Origin: Siminovitchia sp047228825
GTDB lineage: Bacteria > Bacillota > Bacilli > Bacillales > Bacillaceae_C
DNA length: 35,840 nucleotides
Assembly: GCF_047228825.1 (NCBI RefSeq)
Contig: NZ_JBFEGN010000038.1
Location: forward strand, 1-35,840
Direction: 5' to 3'
This document shows, one piece after another, positions 17,311-25,053 of this stretch. The translations under genes and the position numbers were made by a program. Under the pieces are notes generated by a model. That model was given only the letters and a program-made list of their open reading frames with translations, searched no databases and was not told where the DNA came from. Within the stretch, counting starts at the first letter, position 1; every line of letters begins with the position of its first letter.

Positions 17311-17350
17311 ATTGGGCACGTACCGCATTGCCGGTCGTGCCCGATTTTAT
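17311..17350 (+). terminator. Intrinsic terminator of fhs
   Basis: ATTGGGCACG (17311-17320) pairs with CGTGCCCGAT (17336-17345) with one G-U pair, followed by TTTTAT. It separates fhs from the ABC-F gene, whose start is 23 bases further on. Confidence 0.8.
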
Positions 17351-17367
17351 ATGAGAATGGACTGGTT

Positions 17368-19251
17368 ATGATGAAAGTTTTTTCAGCAAAAGGCATTTCC
17401 AAAACGTACGGCGAAAAAAATGTATTTGTAAACCTTGACTTTCATATTCAGGAAAAAGACAAAATCGGTATTGTAGGTGTAAATGGTACAGGAAAATCAA
17501 GCCTTCTAAAATTAATCGCCGGGGTGGAAGAACCTGATTCCGGTTCTTTCGTAGCCCCGAAAGATTTTACGGTTGGATATTTGGCCCAAGTCCCGGAGCT
17601 TCCCGGTCATTTAACCGTCCTTGAAATCGTTTTTCAGGGAAAGTCCCGTCTTATGCAGCTTGTCAAGGAATATGAGGAAGCTCTTGCAAAATTGAACAAC
17701 AGCCCGGAAAACGAACAATATCAGCAGCAATTATTTGAATTGCAGCGAAAAATGGATGCGGCCAATGCATGGGATGCAGCGACGAATGCGGAAACGATTT
17801 TATCAAAGCTTGGTCTGGACAATGTCAATGAAAAAGCATCCCATTTATCGGGAGGACAAAAGAAGCGTGCCGCACTGGCGCAAGTTCTTGTAGAAAACCC
17901 GGATTTGCTGCTGCTTGACGAACCGACCAACCACCTTGACTATGGGAGTATTCAGTGGCTGGAAGAATATTTGAGAAAGTATGAAAAGGGATTTGTCGTC
18001 ATCTCTCACGACCGGTACTTTTTAGATCGGGTAACAAACCGGATTGTTGAGCTTCATGAGGGAAACATGCATGTTTATAATGGAAACTACCAATCATACA
18101 TCGAAGCAAAGGCCCTCCGGGAGGAAGAAGAAATGGCTGCGGAGAGAAAGCTGCAAAATATGTACCGCAGGGAACTGGAATGGATGAAACGGGGGGCGAA
18201 AGCGAGATCCACCAAACAAAAGGCAAGGATTCAACGGTTCGAACAGATTGAATCGAAGCTGGGGAGCTTTTCGACGGCCGATCAGGCGGATATCACCATT
18301 GGCAGTTCCCGGCTCGGGAAAAAAGTGTTTGAATTCGTTGACGCCACCAAGTCATTTGGTAATAAAACAATTCTATCAGGATTCAACTGGCTCGTTAAAC
18401 CGGGAGACCGCATCGGTATTGTCGGCAAAAACGGAAGCGGAAAATCCTCATTCCTGAATATATTGGCGGGCCAATCAAGTCTTGACAGCGGAGTGCTTGA
18501 CATCGGTTCAACCGTTAACACGGCCTATTACAGGCAAACAAATGAAGACATGAATGGCGATCAAAGAGTGATTGCCTATATACAAGAGGCCGGAAATGTT
18601 GTTGAAACATCCTCTGGAGACGTTTTTTCAGCAACACAAATGCTGGAGCGGTTCCTTTTTCCAAAATCTGCCCACGGAACTCTGATCGGGAAGCTTTCCG
18701 GCGGGGAAAAGCGGCGCCTCTATTTATTGAGACTGTTAATGTCAAAACCAAACGTTTTACTGTTTGATGAGCCAACAAATGATCTTGATACCGAAACGTT
18801 GACCGTATTGGAAAACTTTATTGATGAATTTCCTGGTGTCGTGATTTCTGTTTCGCACGACCGTTATTTTCTTGACAAGACAGCCAAAGAGCTGCTCGTT
18901 TTTCACGGAGACGGCCGGATTGAACATTTCTATGGCAGCTTTTCCGAATATATCGAGAAAAAAGAACAGCAAGCACAAATTCAGGTGGATACCGAAGCGA
19001 AAAACAAAAAAGAAAGCGGTACGCTTGCATTAAAGAAAAAAATGACTTATAAAGAGAAAAAAGAATGGGAAACAATTGAGACAGACATTGAGCAGGCGGA
19101 GGAAAGGCTGGAAGCACTTCAACAGGAATTAAATGATACAGGCAGCGATTTTGAACGGGCCCGGGAAATCTTGGATACAATTCAGAATGAGAATGCCAAG
19201 CTGGAACATTTGATTGAGAGGTGGACATATTTGTCCGATCTCGACAGTTAA
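17368..19251 (+). CDS. ABC-F ribosome-associated ATPase (YfmR/Uup type)
   Basis: This 627-residue protein has two ABC domains and no transmembrane domain. Domain 1 has Walker A GVNGTGKSS (37-45), signature LSGGQ (160-164) and DEPTNHLD (184-191). Domain 2 has GKNGSGKSS (353-361), LSGGE (443-447) and DEPTNDLD (467-474). The arm/linker between them contains KARSTKQKARI, and the C-terminus (about 560-627) is a charged coiled coil. Such proteins act in the ribosomal E site. The coiled-coil ending fits YfmR/Uup, which helps resolve stalled ribosomes. I start at ATG 17368, with a second ATG at 17371. The open frame to 17266 crosses the fhs terminator and was rejected. The ribosome binding site is weak. 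Confidence 0.9.
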   Translation: MMKVFSAKGISKTYGEKNVFVNLDFHIQEKDKIGIVGVNGTGKSSLLKLIAGVEEPDSGSFVAPKDFTVGYLAQVPELPGHLTVLEIVFQGKSRLMQLVKEYEEALAKLNNSPENEQYQQQLFELQRKMDAANAWDAATNAETILSKLGLDNVNEKASHLSGGQKKRAALAQVLVENPDLLLLDEPTNHLDYGSIQWLEEYLRKYEKGFVVISHDRYFLDRVTNRIVELHEGNMHVYNGNYQSYIEAKALREEEEMAAERKLQNMYRRELEWMKRGAKARSTKQKARIQRFEQIESKLGSFSTADQADITIGSSRLGKKVFEFVDATKSFGNKTILSGFNWLVKPGDRIGIVGKNGSGKSSFLNILAGQSSLDSGVLDIGSTVNTAYYRQTNEDMNGDQRVIAYIQEAGNVVETSSGDVFSATQMLERFLFPKSAHGTLIGKLSGGEKRRLYLLRLLMSKPNVLLFDEPTNDLDTETLTVLENFIDEFPGVVISVSHDRYFLDKTAKELLVFHGDGRIEHFYGSFSEYIEKKEQQAQIQVDTEAKNKKESGTLALKKKMTYKEKKEWETIETDIEQAEERLEALQQELNDTGSDFERAREILDTIQNENAKLEHLIERWTYLSDLDS

Positions 19252-19276
19252 AGTGAAGTAAGGAAAGGGGATTGCC

Positions 19277-20413
19277 GTGAAAATCAAAACGATTGAGCCA
19301 ACACCAAGCCCGAATACAATGAAAGTGATTTTGGACGAGGAATTGGCAGCCGGGATTAGCAATAATTATAAGAAAGAACATATTGAACAAGCCCCGCCCT
19401 ATATTCAATCCATTCTTCGAATTGATGGTGTAAAAGGCGTCTACCATGTAGCGGATTTTTTGGCTGTTGAAAGGCATGGCAAATATAGCTGGGAAGAAAT
19501 TTTGCCGAAAGTCCGTGAGATTTTCGGTGAAGAAGACAGTGACGTGGAAACAGCCCGGGTAAAAATGGACGAGCATTTCGGGGAAGTAAACGTGCAGGTG
19601 CAGACATTTAAAAACATCCCGCTCCAGGTGAAACTGACAACCGGAACGGAGGAAAAGCGATTTGGGCTTCCCGACAGGTTTTCAAAAGCAATGGCGGCTG
19701 CCCAGAAGGAAGATGACAACTATGTCCTTTTGCGAAAATGGAAAGACATGGGTGTACGTTATGGAGATCTGGATGAGATCGGCAGGCAAGTCGTTGAAGA
19801 ATTAGGGGCGGCGTATCCGGAAGATCGGTTAAAGCAGCTGGTTGAAAGAGCATTAAACAATGAAGGGGACAATCCGTTACAGGCAAAAAAATATATTAAA
19901 GTGACAGAAGAAATGCTCGACAACCCTGATTGGCGAAAAAGGTACCAGCTTCTTGAGCAGATGGAAAGCCCGGAGCTGGAAGATCTCCCGGTTTTGGAAA
20001 AAGCGCTGCATGATGAAAAATCATCCATCCGCAGGCTTGCGGTCGTTTATCTTGGCATGATTGAAGACCGAAAAGTGCTGCCCTTGTTATATGAGGGATT
20101 AAGAGATCAAACAGTTACCGTCCGAAGGACAGCAGGAGACTGCCTGTCTGATCTGGGCTTCCCCGAAGCCATGGACGAGATGAGCAAGGCATTAAAGGAT
20201 AAAAGCAAAATTGTCCGCTGGCGCGCCGCCATGTTTTTATATGAAGTGGGCGATGAACGCGTGCTCCCGGCATTAAAAGCGGCAGAGAACGATCCGGAAT
20301 TTGAAGTCAGGCTGCAGATAAAAATGGCCATCGAACGGATTGAAGGCGGCGGGGAAGCGAAGGGTTCTGTATGGAAACAGATGACTGAAGCCAGAAAGCA
20401 ACAAATAGAATAA
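19277..20413 (+). CDS. ypgR: CvfC/YpgR family protein: Nfu-N-like domain plus HEAT repeats
   Basis: The 378-residue protein starts with a domain resembling the N-terminal Nfu/NifU scaffold domain (EPTPSPNTMKVIL, about 1-88). A linker follows, then HEAT-type helical repeats from about 235 to 360 (VLEKALHDEKSSIRRLAVVYLG, then repeats with V-R-R and V-R-W positions). Members are annotated as conserved virulence factor C in staphylococci; the molecular role is unknown. No cysteine motif of the C-terminal Nfu domain is present, so it is unlikely to carry an iron-sulfur cluster by itself. Translation starts at GTG 19277 behind GAAAGGGGA. brxA follows after 25 bases, the same neighbour as in B. subtilis. 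Confidence 0.87.
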   Translation: MKIKTIEPTPSPNTMKVILDEELAAGISNNYKKEHIEQAPPYIQSILRIDGVKGVYHVADFLAVERHGKYSWEEILPKVREIFGEEDSDVETARVKMDEHFGEVNVQVQTFKNIPLQVKLTTGTEEKRFGLPDRFSKAMAAAQKEDDNYVLLRKWKDMGVRYGDLDEIGRQVVEELGAAYPEDRLKQLVERALNNEGDNPLQAKKYIKVTEEMLDNPDWRKRYQLLEQMESPELEDLPVLEKALHDEKSSIRRLAVVYLGMIEDRKVLPLLYEGLRDQTVTVRRTAGDCLSDLGFPEAMDEMSKALKDKSKIVRWRAAMFLYEVGDERVLPALKAAENDPEFEVRLQIKMAIERIEGGGEAKGSVWKQMTEARKQQIE

Positions 20414-20438
20414 ATATGGGAAATGGAGGAATTCCAAC

Positions 20439-20876
20439 ATGTCGATGGCATATGAAGAATATATGAAGCAGGTCGTAAAACCGATGAGGGAAGAACTGGT
20501 CAATGCACAATTCAAAGAACTGCTTACTCCCGAAGAAGTAGAAAGTTTTATGAACGAGGCCGCCGGCACGACATTTGTTGTTGTCAATTCTGTATGCGGA
20601 TGCGCAGCGGGTCTTGCCAGGCCTGCAGCCATTCAGGCGGTTCAGGCAAGTGAAAAGAAGCCGGATAATCTGGTGACCGTTTTTGCCGGCCAGGACAGGG
20701 AAGCGACGGCAAAAATGCGTGAATATTTTACCGGCTATGAGCCGTCTTCTCCCTCCATGGCCCTTTTAAAAGGAAAGGACATCGTCTTTTTTGTTCCGCG
20801 TGAGGAAATAGAAGACAACGAAACGGAACAGATTGTAAATGTTTTAACTGCTGCATTTGAAAAACATTGCTCTTAA
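20439..20876 (+). CDS. brxA: Bacilliredoxin BrxA
   Basis: This 145-residue thioredoxin-fold protein removes bacillithiol from S-bacillithiolated proteins. It has the family CGC active site at C53-G54-C55 (NSVCGCAAGLARPA), the same position as in B. subtilis YphP/BrxA. Other conserved stretches are FAGQDREATAKMREYF and SPSMALLKGK. The ATG at 20439 follows TGGAGGA. It is the last gene of the ypgR-brxA pair, and a strong hairpin follows its stop. Confidence 0.95.
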   Translation: MSMAYEEYMKQVVKPMREELVNAQFKELLTPEEVESFMNEAAGTTFVVVNSVCGCAAGLARPAAIQAVQASEKKPDNLVTVFAGQDREATAKMREYFTGYEPSSPSMALLKGKDIVFFVPREEIEDNETEQIVNVLTAAFEKHCS

Positions 20877-20882
20877 GAAAAT

Positions 20883-20913
20883 AGAGCTTTGGGGGATAAA
20901 AGCCCAAAGCTCT
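20883..20913. terminator. Shared terminator hairpin between brxA and the minus-strand small gene
   Basis: AGAGCTTTGGG (20883-20893) and CCCAAAGCTCT (20903-20913) form a perfect 11-bp stem with a nine-base loop. On the minus strand the stem overlaps the last base of the small gene's stop codon and runs into ATTTTCTT. On the plus strand it ends brxA without a real T tract. It probably serves both. Confidence 0.8.
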
Positions 20914-20986
20914 AATCTGTAATGGCCAGGTAAACAAAGTAGCCGAGCATCACAAAACAGCCGATATAAATAAGAGCTGTCACCAT
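20912..20986 (-). CDS. 24-residue single-pass membrane peptide
   Basis: On the minus strand an ATG (20986-20984) is preceded by AAAGGAGGAG at ideal spacing and opens 24 codons ending in TAG. The peptide starts MVTALIYIGCFVMLGYFVYL and ends AITD. It is almost wholly hydrophobic and fits one transmembrane helix. The stop runs straight into a strong hairpin. A perfect Shine-Dalgarno, a helix-length hydrophobic product and a terminator argue for a real gene. The LGY.VYL.I pattern resembles KdpF-type peptides (about 29 residues, stabilising the Kdp K+ pump), but no kdp genes are near. It is divergent from the lethal-factor-like gene. Function unknown. Confidence 0.7.
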   Translation of the reverse strand: MVTALIYIGCFVMLGYFVYLAITD

Positions 20987-21208
20987 TACTCCTCCTTTAG
21001 TCCATGCAATAATCATATTATACCTTAACATAAAAATTTTACCATTTTTATATCAACTTTTATGCATCAGCACACAAAACCCCGTATTGTCCCTTGTCTG
21101 CCAATCCATAAAAACACCCTATTAATCTCTTATTTTGTCTTATTTTATGGTATAATAAGATACGTTTTTCATTGTTTATGTGGAAATGGAAGGGCGTGGA
21201 CACCCCAG
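20987..21208. other. Divergent intergenic region
   Basis: The region holds the leader of the small minus-strand peptide gene (its ribosome site at 20990-20999), a very AT-rich stretch around 21005-21060 and, on the plus strand, the promoter and leader of the metalloprotease gene. An open frame from 21062 to 21208 lacks a ribosome binding site and is probably untranslated leader. No repeat or RNA gene is seen. Confidence 0.5.
21148..21156 (+). promoter_or_regulatory. Extended -10 promoter of the metalloprotease gene
   Basis: TGG followed by a perfect TATAAT lies at 21148-21156. The best -35 at normal spacing is poor (TCTTAT, 21128-21133). The inferred start near 21163 gives a leader of about 46 bases and excludes initiation at 21062. 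Confidence 0.55.
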
Positions 21209-21898
21209 ATGCGCAAATGTATTTTTCTTCTTTCAATCTTCCTTTTTTTCCTGGCCGCCGACAGCTTTTCCAAAGCTTCGGATATTGGAGTGCCGTTGGG
21301 AAAAAGTCCATTATACGATCAATTACAATTAAAATCCGGTGATCTATTAAAAGAGATGGTCGTATTGCCGGAATACAAGTTTGATCAAGTTGAAGCATCC
21401 AAAATAGTAAAGAGATTGGATCTTCTTCCCCGCGCAATCCTCTCTAAAGCAAATCAGCAGCATATTAAAATCATATTGTTTGATGGAAGTTTAACGGATA
21501 TTGAAAGTGCTTCCCATTTAAAAGGAAAAGTTCCAAGAGGTTATCCTGAAACCGTTCTTTGGGACGATTTGCCCGGGGTAGGCGGGTCGCAACATGTCCT
21601 TGTTAAGATCGGATGCAGCGAGAAAGGAAGCGGCCATGGTTCAGTCAATTTGGAATATCACGAGCTGGCCCACTCCCTGCAGCGATTTGTGTATAATGGT
21701 GAAAGGGCTGAAGTGCAAATAACCCGTTCCTGGGAAAAAGAAGCGGCATCACTTTTTCCGGGAAAAGACTATTTTATGCATTATAAAGAGGAGTTTTTTG
21801 CGGAGTCGTTTGCATATTTTTTCTATTCCGCACAAACACGGGCAGAATTGAAAAAGTCCGCTCCCGTCATGTATGAATATCTAAGCGGCCTATCATGA
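21209..21898 (+). CDS. Exported zinc metalloprotease related to anthrax lethal factor
   Basis: The 229-residue protein has a Sec signal peptide (MRKCIFLLSIFLFFLAADS, cleavage likely near 20-24). The mature part carries HELAH at 151-155 and, 44 residues later, EEFFAESFAYFF, where E199 would be the third zinc ligand and Y192 lies seven residues before it. The same spacing occurs in the anthrax lethal factor catalytic domain (HEFGH, Y728, E735) and in the Pro-Pro endopeptidase family. There is no receptor-binding or pseudo-substrate domain, so this is a stand-alone exported protease and not a lethal toxin. The substrate is unknown; Pro-Pro bonds in surface proteins are one possibility. Start at ATG 21209; the nearest purine-rich site (GGAAGGG) is distant. 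thyA begins 20 bases after its stop. Confidence 0.8.
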   Translation: MRKCIFLLSIFLFFLAADSFSKASDIGVPLGKSPLYDQLQLKSGDLLKEMVVLPEYKFDQVEASKIVKRLDLLPRAILSKANQQHIKIILFDGSLTDIESASHLKGKVPRGYPETVLWDDLPGVGGSQHVLVKIGCSEKGSGHGSVNLEYHELAHSLQRFVYNGERAEVQITRSWEKEAASLFPGKDYFMHYKEEFFAESFAYFFYSAQTRAELKKSAPVMYEYLSGLS

Positions 21899-21918
21899 GA
21901 GAAAGGGATGTATCATCT

Positions 21919-22713
21919 GTGGAACAATATTTGAAATTGTGCAAGGAAGTCCTTGAAAAAGGGATCAGTAAAGATGATCGGACCGGTACGGGAACAATCA
22001 GCCTATTTGGCTACCAAATGAGGTTTGATTTGCAAAAAGGCTTTCCGTTGCTTACGACAAAAAAGCTGCATACAAAGTCGATTATTCACGAGTTGCTTTG
22101 GTTTTTGGCCGGGGATACAAACATCAAGTATTTGCAAGAGCACGGCGTCCGAATCTGGAACGAATGGGCGGACGAAGAGGGAAATTTGGGTCCCGTTTAC
22201 GGAAAACAGTGGCGTTCCTGGCAGGCGGCAGACGGAAGAACGATTGACCAAATCAAGGAAGTTTTGCAGCAAATCAAAACAAACCCGGATTCCAGGCGCC
22301 TGATTGTCAGCGCCTGGAATGTTGGCGATATTGATAAAATGGCGCTGCCCCCATGCCATTGCCTGTTCCAGTTTCATGTGAACAACGGCAAATTGTCCTG
22401 TCAGCTGTATCAACGCTCAGCCGACATTTTTTTGGGCGTACCGTTTAATATCGCTTCCTACGCATTATTGACGATGATGATGGCTCAAGTATGCGATCTG
22501 GAACCGGGTGAATTTGTCCATACTTTAGGTGATGCACATATTTATCAAAACCATATTGAGCAAGTAAAGCTGCAGCTGTCACGTGATCCCCGGCCATTGC
22601 CCAAGATGAAAATCAATCCTGATGTAAAAGATTTATTTTCTTTTACATTTGAAGATTTTCAATTGGAAGGCTATGACCCGCATCCCCATATCAAAGGGGT
22701 GGTGAGTGTATGA
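21919..22713 (+). CDS. thyA: Thymidylate synthase
   Basis: The enzyme methylates dUMP to dTMP using methylene-THF and yields dihydrofolate. From GTG 21919, placed ten bases behind GAAAGGGA, the protein is 264 residues, the exact length of E. coli ThyA and B. subtilis ThyB. The catalytic C146 lies in ALPPCHCLFQF. Other signatures are DRTGTGT, RIWNEWAD, QLYQRSADIFLGVPFN and HIYQNHIEQ. An ATG at 21895 that overlaps the preceding stop would add eight unconserved residues and has no suitable site. The stop overlaps the dfrA start by four bases, coupling production of the enzyme that makes dihydrofolate to the one that recycles it. Confidence 0.97.
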   Translation: MEQYLKLCKEVLEKGISKDDRTGTGTISLFGYQMRFDLQKGFPLLTTKKLHTKSIIHELLWFLAGDTNIKYLQEHGVRIWNEWADEEGNLGPVYGKQWRSWQAADGRTIDQIKEVLQQIKTNPDSRRLIVSAWNVGDIDKMALPPCHCLFQFHVNNGKLSCQLYQRSADIFLGVPFNIASYALLTMMMAQVCDLEPGEFVHTLGDAHIYQNHIEQVKLQLSRDPRPLPKMKINPDVKDLFSFTFEDFQLEGYDPHPHIKGVVSV

Positions 22714-23198
22714 TCTCCTTTTTATGGGCGGAGGACGAAAATGGCTTAATAGGAAAAAACAATGAGCTGCCATGGCGTTTGCCCGCGGACCTTCAGTATT
22801 TTAAAGAAACTACGATGGGGCATCCAATCGTGATGGGGAGAAAAACATATGAATCGATTGGAAAACCCCTTCCCGGAAGAAAAAACATTATTTTAACGCG
22901 GGACACGGAATTTCAAGCGGAAGAATGCCTTGTTTTTCACTCCAAAGACGAATTGCTGGAGTGGATTGGACAATATGGATCCGAAGTCTTTATTACGGGC
23001 GGATCTGAAATATTTCGTCTTTTTTTAAATGATGCCGACCGTTTATATGTCACAAAAATCCATTCCGCGTTTGAAGGGGATACATATTTTCCGGCTATCA
23101 ACTGGGAAGAATGGCGTCTCATCTCAACAAAATCAGGACAAAAAAACGAAAAAAACCCTTACGATTATGAGTTTCGTATATATGAACGTGTAGAATAG
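22710..23198 (+). CDS. dfrA: Dihydrofolate reductase
   Basis: This NADPH-dependent enzyme reduces dihydrofolate to tetrahydrofolate and is the target of trimethoprim. The 162-residue protein has the catalytic acid D27 in PWRLPADLQYF, the NADPH-binding VMGRKTYESIG segment, LPGRKNIILT and GGSEIF. The ATG at 22710 overlaps the thyA stop (ATGA). Sequence length and motifs are those of a housekeeping chromosomal enzyme, with nothing suggesting an acquired resistance form. Confidence 0.97.
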   Translation: MISFLWAEDENGLIGKNNELPWRLPADLQYFKETTMGHPIVMGRKTYESIGKPLPGRKNIILTRDTEFQAEECLVFHSKDELLEWIGQYGSEVFITGGSEIFRLFLNDADRLYVTKIHSAFEGDTYFPAINWEEWRLISTKSGQKNEKNPYDYEFRIYERVE

Positions 23199-23218
23199 GG
23201 CGAGCCTGCAGGTTCGCC
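23199..23218 (+). terminator. Hairpin after dfrA, weak terminator
   Basis: GGCGAGCC (23199-23206) pairs with GGTTCGCC (23211-23218) around TGCA with one G-U pair. Only ATATCATTTT follows, so termination would be partial. It sits in the 64 bases between dfrA and the DegV gene. Confidence 0.5.
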
Positions 23219-23262
23219 ATATCATTTTGGAACATCAGTTATTTTGATAAGGAAGTGTCATA

Positions 23263-24105
23263 TTGAAGCCGGTTAAAATTATCACCGATTCCAGTTGTGA
23301 TTTATCAAGGGAAGAAGCGAAAAAGCTTGGCGTAAACATTGTACCATTGACGATTTCAATTGGGGAACAGTCTTATGAAGACGGCGTTGACATAACACCG
23401 GGAGCTTTTATAGAAGAAATGAAAAGAGCAGCGATGTTGCCAAAAAGTTCACAGCCTTCCTCGGGGGAATTTGCGAGCATATATGAAGAACTGTCCAAAG
23501 ATGGGAGCGAACTGTTGTCGATCCATCTTTCGGGTAAACTAAGCGGGACAGTGGCAACGGCAAAAATGGCCGCGGATTCGGCTAATGCGAAAGTAACTGT
23601 CATTGATTCGTCATTTATTTCAAAAGCGTTGGCTTTTCAAGTGAGAGAAGCGGCCATGATGGCGAAAAATGCTTTTTCCAGTAAGGAAATTGTTGAAAAA
23701 ATAAACCTGGTTCGAAAAAACACACGGTTATTTGTCGTGGTAGATACATTGGAAAATCTGGTGAAAGGCGGCAGAATCGGAAAGGGCCGGGCGTTGATCG
23801 GATCACTTCTTAACATCAAGCCGATTGCCGTTTTGGAAGAAGGTGAATATTCTCCCGTTGGCAAAGTAAGAAGCCATTCCCAGGCAATTTCCTTTATCAT
23901 GAGCCGGTTTGTGGAAGATATAAAAGGGAAAACGCTGAAGTATGCAGGAATCGCCCATGCAGACGGATTAAAATTTGCGGAAAAACTGAAGCATCAAATC
24001 GAACAAACAACGGGATTTCAATCAGTTGAAATCAATATAACCTCTCCTGTTATCAGCACTCATACAGGCAGAGGGGCAATTGGATTTTCTTATTATGCAG
24101 AATAG
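23263..24105 (+). CDS. DegV family fatty-acid-binding protein
   Basis: The 280-residue protein matches DegV/FakB proteins, which hold a fatty acid between two domains and present it to a FakA kinase. Seen are the N-terminal IITDSSCDLSREEAKKLG, the SQPSSGEF loop (about 66-73), the SGTVATAKMA helix, LVKGGRIGKGRALIGSLLNIKPI in the middle and a C-terminal THTGRGAIGF motif. Translation starts at TTG 23263 behind AAGGAAGTG. A good terminator follows the stop. Whether it works with FakA here cannot be said from the window, which contains no fakA or plsX. Confidence 0.92.
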   Translation: MKPVKIITDSSCDLSREEAKKLGVNIVPLTISIGEQSYEDGVDITPGAFIEEMKRAAMLPKSSQPSSGEFASIYEELSKDGSELLSIHLSGKLSGTVATAKMAADSANAKVTVIDSSFISKALAFQVREAAMMAKNAFSSKEIVEKINLVRKNTRLFVVVDTLENLVKGGRIGKGRALIGSLLNIKPIAVLEEGEYSPVGKVRSHSQAISFIMSRFVEDIKGKTLKYAGIAHADGLKFAEKLKHQIEQTTGFQSVEINITSPVISTHTGRGAIGFSYYAE

Positions 24106-24107
24106 GC

Positions 24108-24136
24108 GGCGATCATATCATTGATCGTCTTTTTTT
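24108..24136 (+). terminator. Intrinsic terminator of the DegV gene
   Basis: GGCGATCA (24108-24115) pairs with TGATCGTC (24122-24129) with one G-U pair and is followed by seven T residues (24130-24136), a canonical factor-independent terminator. Confidence 0.88.
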
Positions 24137-24193
24137 GTATATTCCCCGAAGACATCTAAGGGAAAAGGGAAGCACGGATGTTTTGTCAAGCTT

Positions 24194-24223
24194 TTCATGG
24201 CTGTTTGCATATCATGTTATAAT
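24194..24223 (+). promoter_or_regulatory. Promoter of ypmR
   Basis: TGT followed by TATAAT lies at 24215-24223, an extended -10, with a weak -35 TTCATG (24194-24199) 18 bases ahead of TATAAT. It gives a leader of about 27 bases before the ypmR ATG. Confidence 0.55.
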
Positions 24224-24256
24224 AAGAACACCTGCAAAAAAGAGAGTGAACCTTAA

Positions 24257-25033
24257 ATGAAAAAACAAGTTCTTTTATTCATGGGGCTGATTTTAATCGC
24301 CACGGGCTGCTCAGCACCTTATAAGGAATTAAGCAGGAAGGAAGTTCTGCTCGAGGCGAAGGACTATCCGCCTGCAGATTTTATCCCGAAAAAAATAAAA
24401 TTGGTCTCCATTGGCGACTCTTTAACCCAGGGAGTGGGATCCGGAGAGAATGCGAATGGCTACATCAACTTTTTAAAAGAGGACATTGAGCGATTAAAAG
24501 GCATTCAAAATGCCGAATTCCAAAATTTCGGCGTAAAAGGAAACAGAACAGATCAACTGTTAAAGCGACTGCAAAGTCCACAGATCAAATATCATATTGA
24601 AGAAGCCGACGCGGTGATCATTACAATTGGCGGCAACGACATTATGCAAGTGATCAAGGATAATTTATTGGGCCTCAAGGTAGATAAATTTTCGCTGGCC
24701 GAAGGTGGATATCGCAACCGACTGCAAGAAATTTTAACGACGATCAGAAAATACAACGGTACGGCGGGGATTATTCTTGTAGGGGTGTATAATCCGTTTA
24801 TGAAATGGTTTTCAGATATGAAAGAAATGGATATGATTGTACAAAGTTGGAATCATGTAAGCGCCGAAACGGTTGCCGAGTATGATCATGCCTTGTTTGT
24901 GCCGGTGGACGACATTTTTAAAAATAACGAGGAGAGCCTTCTGTATACAGATTATTTCCATCCGAACAGCCGCGGGTACGAGCTGATAGCCGAACGGATT
25001 TTTGAATATATGGAGAGGGAAAATTTCATTTAA
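24257..25033 (+). CDS. ypmR: SGNH/GDSL-hydrolase lipoprotein (YpmR-like)
   Basis: This 258-residue putative esterase is anchored outside the membrane. A lipoprotein signal ends in LIATGC, with C18 as the lipidated cysteine. The SGNH blocks are complete: GDS with nucleophile S55 (SIGDSLTQG), N127 in IGGNDI, and D232/H235 in YTDYFHPN. The ATG at 24257 follows AAAGAGAGTG. It is followed 20 bases later by ypmS, its usual partner in bacilli. The natural substrate is unknown; many relatives act on acylated lipids or cell-wall acetyl groups. Confidence 0.9.
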   Translation: MKKQVLLFMGLILIATGCSAPYKELSRKEVLLEAKDYPPADFIPKKIKLVSIGDSLTQGVGSGENANGYINFLKEDIERLKGIQNAEFQNFGVKGNRTDQLLKRLQSPQIKYHIEEADAVIITIGGNDIMQVIKDNLLGLKVDKFSLAEGGYRNRLQEILTTIRKYNGTAGIILVGVYNPFMKWFSDMKEMDMIVQSWNHVSAETVAEYDHALFVPVDDIFKNNEESLLYTDYFHPNSRGYELIAERIFEYMERENFI

Positions 25034-25053
25034 CAATACGGGGGAAACAGAGT

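Noticed and set aside
17266..17367. Upstream extension of the ABC-F gene
   Set aside because: It overlaps the end of fhs and its terminator, and the ABC-F fold begins at MMKVFSAKGI.
21062..21208. 49-codon N-terminal extension of the metalloprotease
   Set aside because: It would start upstream of the promoter's -10 box and would bury the signal peptide; no ribosome site precedes it.
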